From assembly GCF_001653335.1 (NCBI RefSeq), contig NZ_CP015079.1, positions 124,001 to 188,000 of the forward strand: a DNA stretch of 64,000 nucleotides, in the 5' to 3' direction. How positions within the stretch are numbered: position 1 is the first letter of the stretch; every line of letters starts with the position of its first letter. The stretch is from Nocardioides dokdonensis FR1436 (GTDB lineage: Bacteria > Actinomycetota > Actinomycetes > Propionibacteriales > Nocardioidaceae). The position numbers were made by a program, and so were the translations under genes. Below are positions 42,281 through 54,316 of the stretch, piece by piece. The notes beneath the pieces are model-generated. The model saw nothing but the letters and a program-made list of their open reading frames with translations. It was not told where the DNA came from and did no database searches.

Positions 42281-42325
42281 ACCCTAGGGACCCGCCCGGG
42301 CCCCGTGCACCCGAGGTCCTAGGGT
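42281..42325. promoter_or_regulatory. divergent leaderless -10 pair (manC and TIGR03089 gene)
   Basis: Minus strand TAGGGT (42281-42286) lies 7 nt before manC; plus strand TAGGGT (42320-42325) lies 6 nt before the GTG at 42332. Confidence 0.55.
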
Positions 42326-42331
42326 CGGGGC

Positions 42332-43072
42332 GTGACGACCTTCGCCGACCTGCTGCGCCGTGAGCTCTCCCGTGACCCGGGCCGCCCCCTGGTGACCTTC
42401 TACGACCACGAGAGCGGGGAGCGCACCGAGCTGTCGGTGACGACGTACGCGAACTGGGTGGCCAAGGCCGCCTCGCTGCTGGTCGAGGAGCACGACCTGG
42501 AGCGCGGGGACACCTTGTGCCTCGACCTGCCGGCGCACTGGCTCGGTCCGGTCGTGCTCGGGGCCGCCTGGAGCGTCGGCCTGGTGGTCGTGGGACCCGA
42601 CGGCGCCTCGGGTGCCGACGTCGTCGTCTGCGGCCCGGCCACGGTCGAGGCGCACGCGGGGCGGGCCGAGGAGATCCCGGTGCTGGCCTGCTCGCTGCTG
42701 CCGATGGGGGTGCGCTTCCGCGACCCGCTGCCCGGGGGCGTCCACGACGTCGGGGTCGAGATCTGGGGCCAGCCCGACGCGTTCACCGCGTGGGACCCGC
42801 CGACGGCCGAGGACGTGGCCCTGCGAGCCCCGGGCGGCCCGCGCACCCACGCCGCGCTGTGGAGCGCGGCCGCCGCCGGGACTCTCGTCTCCGACGGCGG
42901 CCGCCTCCTGTCGGCGGCGAACCCGGCTTCCCCACCGGATGTCGCCACCTTCGCGGAGCCGCTCGCACGCGGCGGCTCGCTGGTGCTGGTCGCCCACCCC
43001 GACCGGACGCTGCTCGAGTCGACCGCGGTCGACGAGCGCGTCACGGACAGGGATCAGTCGACCAGGTCGTAG
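42332..43072 (+). CDS. TIGR03089 family protein
   Basis: 246 aa, GTG start with leaderless signal. The product resembles the N-terminal part of AMP-forming acyl-CoA synthetases (FADLLRRELSRDPGRPLVTFYD, YANWVAKAASLLVEEHDLERGD) but is only about half their length and lacks the ATP-binding P-loop, as in TIGR03089 (Rv3268-like). Function unknown. It overlaps the end of the converging amidase gene by 19 bp. Confidence 0.9.
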   Translation: MTTFADLLRRELSRDPGRPLVTFYDHESGERTELSVTTYANWVAKAASLLVEEHDLERGDTLCLDLPAHWLGPVVLGAAWSVGLVVVGPDGASGADVVVCGPATVEAHAGRAEEIPVLACSLLPMGVRFRDPLPGGVHDVGVEIWGQPDAFTAWDPPTAEDVALRAPGGPRTHAALWSAAAAGTLVSDGGRLLSAANPASPPDVATFAEPLARGGSLVLVAHPDRTLLESTAVDERVTDRDQSTRS

Positions 43073-45903
43073 ACCTCCGCCCCCTCGGCGAGGAAGCGGG
43101 GTGCCTTGAAGCCGTTGCCCTTGCCCCCCAGCAGCCACAGGTAGCCGGTCGCGCGCTCGCGCAGCACCAGGTCGGCCCGTCCCTTGAGGTCGGCGTCGCC
43201 GATGCCGGTCACCAGGTCGTAGCGGCCCAGGTCGAGGTCGATGCGGCGCGGGTCGGTGAGGCCGCCGGGGCCGTTGCCCGGGTAGGCCACGAGCCCGTCA
43301 CCCTGGCGGAACATGCTGTCCGGGGCGCCGTCACCGTCCCAGAGACCGACGCCGACCTGGCGGGTGGCGCCGATCGCGCTGTGCGCCACGTAGCCGGGTC
43401 CGAGCAGGCCCGCGCCCTGTCCGGGGTAGATCCGCATCGATCCGCCGGCGGGCTGGCCCATCAGGTCCGGCCTGCCGTCGCCCGTCACGTCGCCGACGGC
43501 CTCGAGGAGCCGGACGTCGCCGAGGCCGCGGGCCAGGAGGACCGCCTTGCCGAAGCCGCCGGCACCGTCGCCCGGGCGCATCTTGAGCTTGCCGTTCTTG
43601 CGCTTGCGCAGCACGAGGTCGCCGTGGCCGTCGCCGTCCCAGTCGCCGGCGTTGACGAGCAGGTCGACGGCCCGGATCCGGACCCCGGAGTCGATGGGCG
43701 CCCGGGTCTCGACCTTGCCGGTCCCGGCCAGGCGCATCAGCTGGTCGCCCTTGAGGAAGACCAGGTCCGGGACCCCGTCGCCGGTCACGTCCGCGCCCGC
43801 GGTGAGCCCGGCGCGGCCCTTGAGCCGCTTGATGGGGCCCAGGGGGTGCCCGACGGTGCCGTCGCCGCGGCCGGGCAGCACGAACCCGTGCCCGCCCGCA
43901 CGCCGTACGAAGAGGTCGGCGTGACCGTCGCCGTTCCAGTCGCCGAGGCCGCTCAGGACGTCCCAGCCCTTCCCGTTGCCGGCACCCTCGAGCACCAGCG
44001 CGGGGCCGAAGCCGTCGGCGGAACCGCGGTGCCACCACAGGGAGCCGTCGGTGCGGCGCGCGACCAGGTCGGCGTGCCCGTCCCCGTCGAGGTCGCCGCT
44101 GCCCGCCAGTGCGTCGTACCCGCCCCAGCCGCCACCGACGGCTGCGGAGCGGAAGCGTCCGTCGCCGCGCCCGGCGAGGATCTCGAGGCGGTCCCCGTCG
44201 CGCCCGACGAGGTCGGGCCGGCCGTCGCCGTCGACGTCGCCGACGGCGGTGACCAGGTCACGCCCCTCGGTGGCCGTCGCGGTGCGCGAGGTGTCGTCGA
44301 AGCCGTCGCCCCGGCCCGGACGCACGTCGACCGCGCCGGAGGCCGCCACGCCCAGCGCGTCGGGGTGACCGTCGCCGGTGACGTCGTCGGAGAGCAGCAC
44401 CGAGTCGTAGCGCGACCACCCGGAGGAGACGGCCACCGGCTTGCGCACCCGGCTCAACCCCCCGGTCGGGATGACGAAGACGCGCCCGTCGGAGGCACGA
44501 CGGGCCAGCAGGTCGGGGTGCGGGGTGTCGACGAGGTCGGCGGGCAGCTGGCGCCCTCCGAAGTCGGCCTGGGCGGAGTCGGCGAGCCCGCGGATGTCGC
44601 CGAGCCGCTGGTAGAGGAACTGCCCCGGGCAGGCGGTGGAGCCGGCGTCGCGGTGGCCGTTGACGGCCGGGAACGCGCGCTTGCCGACGGGCTGGGACAT
44701 CGAGCCGGCATCCACGCCGTGCAGGGACAGCTTCCACGCGAAGAGCGCGCCGTAGGCCTGGACCACGGCCTCGGAGGGGCGGACGGTCTCGAAGTTGCCG
44801 ATGGCCGACATGGCGAAGGAGTACTCGTTGTAGCCCAGCGTGTGGGCGCCGACGACCGGGCGGTCGATGCCGCCGTAGCGACCCTCCCAGATCCGGCCGA
44901 AGCGGTCGACCAGGTAGTTGTAGCCGACGTCGGACCAGCCCCGGGACTTGGTGTGGTAGGCGTAGATGCTGCGCAGCATCGCCGGGACCTGGTCCTTGGT
45001 GTAGTCGTTCGCGTTCACCGTGTGGTGCACGAAGCCTGCGTGCACCTCGTGGTAGCTGGGCGTCGAGCCGCGGCGCAGCGACTCGTCGGCGCCCCACTGG
45101 GCGCGGGAGTAGATGACGGGCTCAGGGGTGACCTCCCCGGCCCGGAGGACCAGCGTGCCGTCCGCAGCAGCCGGGTCCTCGGTGGCCGGGTCCGTGGAAG
45201 CCGGGTCCGTGGAGGTCGGGTCCGTGGCGCCGGCCGCGACGGCACGCGCCAGGGTCGAGGTGTCGAGCGCGGCGCGCTCCTGCGCCGTGGCGTCGGGCGT
45301 GCCGGGGTCGATCACGGCCATCCGCATGTCGGCGGGCAGCCGCCCCGCCGTGTCGGTGGTGCGCACCTGGACGTCGTCGACCTCGCCCAGCATCATCGGC
45401 TCGGTGCCCGGCCGCGAGGCGCGCCCCTCGGCGGAGTCGGGGTCGGGGGCGTGGTCGTCGTGGTACTCCAGCTCCGCCCAGGTGCTCCACGCACCGTCGG
45501 TGCGGGTGCGCACCTCGAAGGCGAGCTCCTCGTCGGGCACCGCGGCGCCGGGCTCCCAGGTGACGCCGACAGCGCCGTAGCCGGTGACCGGCTCGGGCCG
45601 GCTGGTCAGGGTGGCCACGCCCCCGCTGCGCAGGGTGCGGGCGGTGGTCGCTCCCGAGGGCGAGGTCAGCACGTGCTCGTCGACGACGGCCTCGACCGGC
45701 CGGGTCGGCACGGTCGAGGTCTTCTGCGCCGTGCGGACGTACGCCGCCAGGGCACTGTGGTCGCTGCTCGTGGTGTCGACGACAGGGCGCTTCACGACGT
45801 CCAGGCTGATGACGCTGGCGGCGGGCGCGAGCACGGCGACGACGGCTCCGAGCGCCAGCAGCTGCTGGCAGCCGGAGACGAAACGAGACCTGCTGGGGGG
45901 CAT
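43054..45903 (-). CDS. secreted N-acetylmuramoyl-L-alanine amidase with FG-GAP repeats
   Basis: 949 aa from ATG at 45903, preferred because GAAGGA lies 7 nt upstream (a GTG at 45918 is possible). A signal peptide is followed by about 230 residues of beta-rich sequence, a DPTSTDPASTDPATEDPA linker, then an amidase_2/PGRP domain (YSRAQWGADES, FVHHTVN, NGHRDAGSTACPG: zinc ligands His, His and Cys). The C-terminal 430 residues contain about eight FG-GAP/VCBS repeats with DxDGDGxxDL calcium-binding loops, probably a beta-propeller. It should cleave cell wall peptides outside the cell. Confidence 0.92.
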   Translation of the reverse strand: MPPSRSRFVSGCQQLLALGAVVAVLAPAASVISLDVVKRPVVDTTSSDHSALAAYVRTAQKTSTVPTRPVEAVVDEHVLTSPSGATTARTLRSGGVATLTSRPEPVTGYGAVGVTWEPGAAVPDEELAFEVRTRTDGAWSTWAELEYHDDHAPDPDSAEGRASRPGTEPMMLGEVDDVQVRTTDTAGRLPADMRMAVIDPGTPDATAQERAALDTSTLARAVAAGATDPTSTDPASTDPATEDPAAADGTLVLRAGEVTPEPVIYSRAQWGADESLRRGSTPSYHEVHAGFVHHTVNANDYTKDQVPAMLRSIYAYHTKSRGWSDVGYNYLVDRFGRIWEGRYGGIDRPVVGAHTLGYNEYSFAMSAIGNFETVRPSEAVVQAYGALFAWKLSLHGVDAGSMSQPVGKRAFPAVNGHRDAGSTACPGQFLYQRLGDIRGLADSAQADFGGRQLPADLVDTPHPDLLARRASDGRVFVIPTGGLSRVRKPVAVSSGWSRYDSVLLSDDVTGDGHPDALGVAASGAVDVRPGRGDGFDDTSRTATATEGRDLVTAVGDVDGDGRPDLVGRDGDRLEILAGRGDGRFRSAAVGGGWGGYDALAGSGDLDGDGHADLVARRTDGSLWWHRGSADGFGPALVLEGAGNGKGWDVLSGLGDWNGDGHADLFVRRAGGHGFVLPGRGDGTVGHPLGPIKRLKGRAGLTAGADVTGDGVPDLVFLKGDQLMRLAGTGKVETRAPIDSGVRIRAVDLLVNAGDWDGDGHGDLVLRKRKNGKLKMRPGDGAGGFGKAVLLARGLGDVRLLEAVGDVTGDGRPDLMGQPAGGSMRIYPGQGAGLLGPGYVAHSAIGATRQVGVGLWDGDGAPDSMFRQGDGLVAYPGNGPGGLTDPRRIDLDLGRYDLVTGIGDADLKGRADLVLRERATGYLWLLGGKGNGFKAPRFLAEGAEVYDLVD

Positions 45904-45932
45904 ACGAGGGTCCTTCACGGTGCGCGGGGAAG

Positions 45933-45965
45933 TTCACACAGTGCGCAACTTTCACATGAGTCACA
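45933..45965 (-). promoter_or_regulatory. TCACA direct repeats upstream of the amidase gene
   Basis: TTCACA, TTCACA and GTCACA occur at 45933, 45951 and 45960. GTCACA resembles the core reported for MtrA sites in mycobacteria, and mtrA is in this window, but the match is short and the link is speculative. Confidence 0.25.
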
Positions 45966-46068
45966 GGGGCCCCGAAAGGGTTCGTGAGTAACTACAAGCG
46001 TGTAATTTCCAGTCGACACGCCGATGAAGTCGAGAAAAGTCAAGTCTCGGAGTCGTCCAGGGACGCAG

Positions 46069-46101
46069 AACGGCCCCCAGGCGTGCTGCCTGGGGGCCGT
46101 T
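46069..46101 (-). terminator. terminator of the galactan/ABC operon
   Basis: A perfect 14-bp inverted repeat (AACGGCCCCCAGGC and complement) with loop GTGCT, 20 bp past the wzt stop. Confidence 0.85.
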
Positions 46102-46121
46102 CGCGGTGCGGTGGAGCTCGC

Positions 46122-46901
46122 TCAGATGTCGGCGCCGAGCTCGTCGTCGTCCTTGTCCTCGTCGTCGGAGTCGTACTTGACGTACTTGATGCCCTCGTCG
46201 ACGTCGCCGTCGAAGCCGAGGCGACCCTCCTCCAGGACCAGCACGCGGTTGCACATGCGACGCACCGAGCCCGCGGCGTGGCTGACGTAGAACACCGTCA
46301 CCCCGGAGTCCCGGACCTCCTCCATCTTCTCCATGCACTTACGCTTGAAGGGCTTGTCCCCCACCGCGAGCGCCTCGTCGGCGAGGAAGATGTCGCAGTC
46401 GACGTTGATGGCGACCGCGAAACCCAGCCGGGCGAACATGCCCGAGGAGTAGTTGCCGACGGGTGAGTCCAGGTGCTTGCCGATGTTGGCGAAGTCGATG
46501 ATCTCGTCGAGCTTGCGGTTGGTCTCCCGCTCGCTCATCCCGAAGACCGCGGCGTTGAGGTAGACGTTCTCGCGCCCCGTGAGCTGGGGGTGGAAGCCGG
46601 CACCGGTCGCGATCAGCCCGGCGATCCGACCGCGGGTCAGGACCCGGCCCGAGTCGGGCTTCATGATCCCGTTGACGAGCTTGAGCAGCGTGGACTTGCC
46701 GCTGCCGTTGAGTCCCATCAGGCCGATCGACTCGCCCTGCTCGACGGTGAACGAGACGTCGTCGAGGGCCTTGAAGGTGTCGCTGACCTGCTGGCCGCGC
46801 AGCTTCGCCACGCTCACCTGCTTGAAGGTGCGGTGGTAGCGCAGGGTGAAGGACTTCGTGGCGTTCTCCACCACGATGGACGTCGAGGGCGAGTAGCTCA
46901 A
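46122..46901 (-). CDS. wzt: polysaccharide ABC transporter ATP-binding protein
   Basis: 259 aa from a TTG start at 46901. The TTG overlaps the stop of the permease gene (TTGA) and has GGAG 8 nt upstream; the next plausible start is a GTG 9 codons in. Walker A GLNGSGKSTLL, ABC signature NYSSGMFARLGFA and Walker B CDIFLADEALAVGD are intact. The Asp/Glu-rich tail (YDSDDEDKDDDELGAD) replaces the C-terminal carbohydrate-binding domain found in some Wzt proteins. With the permease it should flip a lipid-linked galactan, as Rv3781 does. Confidence 0.93.
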   Translation of the reverse strand: MSYSPSTSIVVENATKSFTLRYHRTFKQVSVAKLRGQQVSDTFKALDDVSFTVEQGESIGLMGLNGSGKSTLLKLVNGIMKPDSGRVLTRGRIAGLIATGAGFHPQLTGRENVYLNAAVFGMSERETNRKLDEIIDFANIGKHLDSPVGNYSSGMFARLGFAVAINVDCDIFLADEALAVGDKPFKRKCMEKMEEVRDSGVTVFYVSHAAGSVRRMCNRVLVLEEGRLGFDGDVDEGIKYVKYDSDDEDKDDDELGADI

Positions 46902-47828
46902 TTCAACCGCTCCGGGATCTTGTCCTCCAGGGCTCGGAAGACCAGCTGGGCGATCACCAGGATCACCGCGGAGATCACCAGCATGATCACCCCGCGCGAG
47001 TAGAGGTGGTCGGGCAGGTCGGTGGCGGCAGTGGCCGCGGGGTCCTCGGTGGTGCCCACCCAGAAGGCCCGCTGGACCAGCAGCACCGCCTCGGCGAGCG
47101 GGTTGTAGAGGTAGTACTGCGCGAACCCCTTGAACCGCTCCTCGACCAGCGTGTACGGGTAGATCATCGGCACGCCGAAGCGCACGAAGTTCGTCAGGAT
47201 GGAGACCGCGCTGGAGAAGTCGCGGAAGAACACGTTGGCCACGCTGAAGAGCAGCGCCAGCGCGGTGCCCAGCAGCATCACGATGCCCAGCGCCAGCACG
47301 AACGCCAGCATCCCGGCCACGCTCGGCACCCATCCGTAGAGGAGGCAGGCGATCACGAGGATCACCACCTGCGGCCCCACGTGGTAGAGCGAGACCATCA
47401 TGGACGCGACCGGGAACATCTCCTTGGGCAGCGACATCTTCCGGATCAGTGCCTTGTTGCGCACGATCGAGCGGGTCCCGGCGTTGAAGGTCTCCACGAA
47501 GAAGTGCACGACGATGAGACCGGTGAAGATGTGGATCGCGAAGTTCTCGGTGCGGTTGCGGTCGAGCAGCATCCCGAAGACGACCAGGTAGATGAAGAAC
47601 TGGCTGAGCGGGTTGATGTAGGACCAGATCATGCCCAGGAACGAGCCGGAGTAGCGGGCGTTGATCTCCCGCTTGACCAGCAGCTTGAGCAGGTAGCGGT
47701 GCCGGAAGACCTCGAGCAGGCCCTGGCTCGCGGCCGGCGAGCCCAGCGGCGCGTCGACGACGTGGGTGCTCGACGGACGCGCCATCTCCCCGCTCCCCTG
47801 CGCTGCGCCCTCGTCCGGGCGCTTCGAC

Positions 47829-47836
<8 letters not shown>
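46898..47836 (-). CDS. wzm: polysaccharide ABC transporter permease
   Basis: 312 aa. About 45 polar N-terminal residues precede an ABC-2 type permease with six helices (FFIYLVVFGMLLD, MLAFVLALGIVMLLGTALALLF, VIMLVISAVILVIAQLVF) and the typical ARYSGSFLGMIWSYINPL entry motif. Partner of Wzt. The start overlaps the GlfT2-like gene by 8 bp and its stop overlaps the wzt start. Confidence 0.93.
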
Positions 47837-51064
<3,228 letters not shown>

Positions 51065-51982
51065 TCAGTCTACGGATGAAGCAGGCAGCGGGCGCATCGC
51101 ACGCGCGGCGCCGATGGCGCGGATCACGTTGACGGCCTCGGCACGCCCCCCGCGCAACGGGCTGAGGAGCACCACGGCCAGCACGATCAGCCAGGGCTTG
51201 AGCCGCACCAGCGCGTTCTCGCCGTAGCGCAGGTGCACCGTGAAGAGGTTGCGGTACATGTAGAACCCCTTCCAGCCGGCCAGGTCGTGCTGCTGGTCGA
51301 AGTCGAGCTGGCGCACGAGCACCGCGTCGCGCAGGGCCCAGATCCGGAACCCGGCCCGCCGCGCCCGGACCGCGAAGTCCACGTCGTCGTAGAAGATGAA
51401 GTAGGAGGGGTCCGGCAGCCCGACCCGCTCCAGCACCCGGCGCCGCACCATGAAGCCCTCGAAGGCGACGTTCTCGAGCTCGACCCGCTCCGGCATGGCG
51501 GAGCGGGTGACCCAGTCGGTCTCGACCATCGCGGTCTTGGGCTTGATCGCCAGCGGGTTGCGCAGGTCGAAGCGGGTGGCGGCCTTCTCGCACAGTCGTC
51601 CGTGGGAGTCCTCACGCACCGCCATCAGGCAGTCCTCGTCGGCGGCCAGCATGACCCCCAGGCAGTCCGGCGCGGGCAGCACGTCGTCGTCCATGAGCCA
51701 GATCCGGTCCACCCCGGCGTCGTACGCCGTGCGGGTGCCGAGGTGGAAGCCCCCGGCGCCGCCGAGGTTCTCCTGCGTCCGCACGACCTGCAGCCCGGGA
51801 AGGGTGCAGGCGGCCAGCACGTCGGGGGTGTGGTCGGTGCTGGCGTTGTCGACGACCACCACGAGCTCCGGCGCAGGGTCGAGTGCGGCCAGGCCCTCGA
51901 GCATCGGGGCCAGCAGGGCGGCGCGGTTGTAGGTCACCACCACCACCGCCGTGGTCTCGCGGATGGGCTCGGTGGGGGTCAT
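51065..51982 (-). CDS. GT2 family glycosyltransferase (GlfT1-like candidate)
   Basis: 305 aa. GT2 motifs VVVTYNRAALL, VVDNASTDHTPD, the acidic LMDDDVLPAPD and FYDDVDFAVRARRAGF. A C-terminal hydrophobic helix (WLIVLAVVLLSPL) suggests membrane association. It is translationally coupled to the upstream GT2 gene (ATGA). In M. tuberculosis, GlfT1 (Rv3782) adds the first galactofuranoses beside wzm/wzt; this gene is the better of two candidates because of its context, but the assignment is tentative. Confidence 0.85.
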   Translation of the reverse strand: MTPTEPIRETTAVVVVTYNRAALLAPMLEGLAALDPAPELVVVVDNASTDHTPDVLAACTLPGLQVVRTQENLGGAGGFHLGTRTAYDAGVDRIWLMDDDVLPAPDCLGVMLAADEDCLMAVREDSHGRLCEKAATRFDLRNPLAIKPKTAMVETDWVTRSAMPERVELENVAFEGFMVRRRVLERVGLPDPSYFIFYDDVDFAVRARRAGFRIWALRDAVLVRQLDFDQQHDLAGWKGFYMYRNLFTVHLRYGENALVRLKPWLIVLAVVLLSPLRGGRAEAVNVIRAIGAARAMRPLPASSVD

Positions 51983-52914
51983 CGCAGGAACCTCTCGTGG
52001 CCGGTGAAGTCGCCGCGCAGCCCGGCGCGTGCGGCGCGGGCGCTCAGCACGATGCGGCCCGGGTCGCGGCGGGTGAGCAGGTAGAACCACACCGTCTTGG
52101 CCCAGAACATCACCACGTGCGCCCAGCCGCGGTAGTCGCGCAGGTTCACGGTGTTGTTGCGGGCCATGCAGTAGGCCTTGAGCTCGCTGGGGCTGTGGTT
52201 GTAGGTCGTGCGCCCGCCCATCATCGGGGTGCCGAGCTCGCCGACGGAGGGGTGGTGCACCCGGGCCCCGGTGATGGTGGCGATCCGGGCACCGGCGGCC
52301 TCGGCGCGCAGGCGGTACTCGTGGTCGTCGCCCCAGATGAAGAACTCCGAGCGCGGGAGTCCGATGCGCGCGACCAGCTCGCGCGTCACCAGCACCCCGT
52401 TGAAGGGGATGACGATGTCGTCGAGGCGACCGCGCGGGCCGCCGGCGCGCTCGACGTCGGCGAGGCGGTGCACCACCCGGGTGCCGCCGGGCAGCCGGAT
52501 CGGGAAGACCAGCCGGTCGGGGTCGGCCTCGTCGACGACCAGCGGCCCCCAGAAGTCGAGGTCGTCCTCGGCCAGCAGCCGGGCCAGGCACGCGGGCTCG
52601 GGCAGGCCGTCGTCGTCCATCAGCCAGACCAGGTCGGCGTCGCGCCCGCACGCCCACTCCAGGCCGTCGTGGAAGCCGCCCGCGCCACCGAGGTTGCGCT
52701 CGAGGGTCCGGGCGAGCAGCAGGGTGCCCTCCGCGGCGGCGGCCTCGGCCAGCCACTCCCCCGTGCCGTCGGTCGAGGCGTTGTCCACGACCAGCACCTC
52801 GTCGACCTCGGGCACCTCGCGCAGCCGCGCCACCAGGCGCTGCAGCAGCCCGAGCCGGTTGAAGGTGACCACCACGGCCACGACGCGACGGGGGTCGGGA
52901 CTCGGGCTCGGCAC
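51979..52914 (-). CDS. GT2 family glycosyltransferase
   Basis: 311 aa from GTG at 52914, chosen because the -10 TAGGGT ends 7 nt upstream; a GTG at 52923 would overlap it. Motifs VVVTFNRLGLL, VVDNASTDGTGE, LMDDDGLPEP and WGDDHEYRLRAEAAG. A C-terminal segment (VMFWAKTVWFYLLTRRDPGRIV) could associate with the membrane. First gene of the six-gene unit leading to wzt; it may add rhamnose or the first galactofuranose to the lipid carrier. Confidence 0.87.
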   Translation of the reverse strand: MPSPSPDPRRVVAVVVTFNRLGLLQRLVARLREVPEVDEVLVVDNASTDGTGEWLAEAAAAEGTLLLARTLERNLGGAGGFHDGLEWACGRDADLVWLMDDDGLPEPACLARLLAEDDLDFWGPLVVDEADPDRLVFPIRLPGGTRVVHRLADVERAGGPRGRLDDIVIPFNGVLVTRELVARIGLPRSEFFIWGDDHEYRLRAEAAGARIATITGARVHHPSVGELGTPMMGGRTTYNHSPSELKAYCMARNNTVNLRDYRGWAHVVMFWAKTVWFYLLTRRDPGRIVLSARAARAGLRGDFTGHERFLR

Positions 52915-52921
52915 GGCCCAC

Positions 52922-52927
52922 ACCCTA
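52922..52927 (-). promoter_or_regulatory. leaderless -10 element of the galactan operon
   Basis: TAGGGT on the minus strand ends 7 nt before the GTG at 52914, heading a six-gene run that ends at the 46069-46101 hairpin. Confidence 0.55.
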
Positions 52928-52939
52928 CGGGTGGGCGGA

Positions 52940-54223
52940 CTAGCCGAGGAGGCCGACGTGGTTGAGCAGGAACAGGCCCGCGAACCCCACCAGGTAGACC
53001 AGGCCGGCGTACGAGAGGTAGCGCAGTCCGGGGCTGAGCGAGCCCTCGCCGCGCACCAGGCTGAAGTTCAACCAGGCGAAGACCGGCGCGGTGAGGAACG
53101 CGCTGATCATCGCGAAGGTGAGCATCGCCGCCAGGGAGGCGCTCATCGCGAGGATGATCACGAGCCCGACGCCGACGATCCCGCTGAGCCACAGGTTGAG
53201 CGAGCCCCTGCTGAACTCGGGCTCGCCGCGCAGGAGGCGCAGCGACTCGGCGCACGCGCGGGCGTAGCCGTCGATGACGGTGATCACGGTGCCGTACATG
53301 CAGGCGAAGGCGATCACGGCCATCAGCGGCACCGCCCACTCCCCGATCGCCGTGCCGTACATCTGCAGCAGCTGGTCGACGTACGCCCCGCCCGCGCCGG
53401 CGACCTCCACGCCCGCGCCGTACTGCACCAGTGCGCCCAGGGACAGGAAGAACAGCGCGAGCACCGCCGAGGTGGCGTAGCCGACGTTGAAGTCGAAGAG
53501 GACGTCGGCAGCCCTGCTGGGGTGCAGCTTCTGCTTGGCCTGGATCCACAACGAGTTCAGCGCGCTGATCTCGATCGGTGCCGGCATCCAGCCCATCAGC
53601 GCCACCAGGAACGGCAGCGTCGCCCACGTCCACGGCGTCGGCTCGACGAACCCGGCGACCCGCTCGGAGCCGGCCGAGGCCGCCATGAAGGTCGCCGTGA
53701 TGGTGGCCAGGGTGAGCGTGACGATGATGACCTTGGTGACCGCGTCGAGGGCTCGGTAGTGACCCGCCACCAGCAGCAGCCACGCCGAGGCCATCATCGC
53801 GGTGGCCAGGGCCGGCACCCCGGGGGCCCAGCTGTCCGGGAGCATGAAGCCGAGGATGACCGCGCCCAGCAGGCCCACGCCGGCGGTCGAGATCACCGAG
53901 CTCACCGTGGCCAGCACGAAGAAGACCCACAGGTAGGCGCGTCCCTTGCGGGCGTAGCCCTCGACCAGCGACCGGCCGCTCTCCACGGTGTACTGCGGGC
54001 CGAACCGGAAGAAGGGGTACTTCAGCACGTTGGCGAGCACGATGACGAAGGCCAGCTGCCATCCGAACCGGGCGCCGGCCTGCGTCGAGGAGATCAGGTG
54101 GGACCCGCCGATCGCCGCGGAGGCCATCAGGATCCCCGGCCCCAGGGCACCCAGCCTCCGGGCCCAGACCCCGGGCTCGCTCGCGGGGGTCTCGGTCGCA
54201 GTGCGCTCCGCTGCCGTGGCCAT
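52940..54223 (-). CDS. NRAMP-related transporter with non-canonical metal site
   Basis: 427 aa, about eleven helices. Overall similarity is to NRAMP (GPGILMASAAIGGSH in helix 1, ALMGWMPAPIEIS in helix 6, CMYGTVITVIDGYAR in helix 8). The canonical helix-1 DPGN is ASAAIGGS-like and the helix-6 MPHN is MPAPI, so the Asp, Asn and second-site ligands for Mn2+/Fe2+ are missing. The substrate may be a different ion or solute. The ATG is supported by a TAACTT -10 6 nt upstream. Confidence 0.8.
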   Translation of the reverse strand: MATAAERTATETPASEPGVWARRLGALGPGILMASAAIGGSHLISSTQAGARFGWQLAFVIVLANVLKYPFFRFGPQYTVESGRSLVEGYARKGRAYLWVFFVLATVSSVISTAGVGLLGAVILGFMLPDSWAPGVPALATAMMASAWLLLVAGHYRALDAVTKVIIVTLTLATITATFMAASAGSERVAGFVEPTPWTWATLPFLVALMGWMPAPIEISALNSLWIQAKQKLHPSRAADVLFDFNVGYATSAVLALFFLSLGALVQYGAGVEVAGAGGAYVDQLLQMYGTAIGEWAVPLMAVIAFACMYGTVITVIDGYARACAESLRLLRGEPEFSRGSLNLWLSGIVGVGLVIILAMSASLAAMLTFAMISAFLTAPVFAWLNFSLVRGEGSLSPGLRYLSYAGLVYLVGFAGLFLLNHVGLLG

Positions 54224-54229
54224 GGCCGG

Positions 54230-54235
54230 AAGTTA
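54230..54235 (-). promoter_or_regulatory. leaderless -10 element for the NRAMP-like gene
   Basis: TAACTT on the minus strand ends 6 nt before the ATG at 54223. Confidence 0.55.
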
Positions 54236-54262
54236 GCACCGTCGCGGCCCGGGCCCGCGGTC

Positions 54263-54314
54263 GACTGCTCGGTGGTGCACAGGTGACCGGTCGGTGGTGC
54301 ACAAGTGACTGGTC
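54263..54314 (+). repeat. 22-bp-unit tandem repeat, copy A
   Basis: A partial unit GACTGCTC is followed by two 22-bp units (54271-54292 and 54293-54314), consensus GRNGGTGCRNARGTGACYGS plus TC shared with copy B at 60956-61009. The repeat ends 2 bp before the stop codon of the exonuclease gene. Confidence 0.85.
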
Positions 54315-54316
54315 GG

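Noticed and set aside
42274..42282. GTG at 42282 as the manC start
   Set aside because: It overlaps the -10 hexamer; the ATG at 42273 has the proper leaderless spacing.
42517..45987. 1156-codon open frame antisense to the amidase gene
   Set aside because: The amidase domain and FG-GAP periodicity on the minus strand are clear; the other frame is a shadow.
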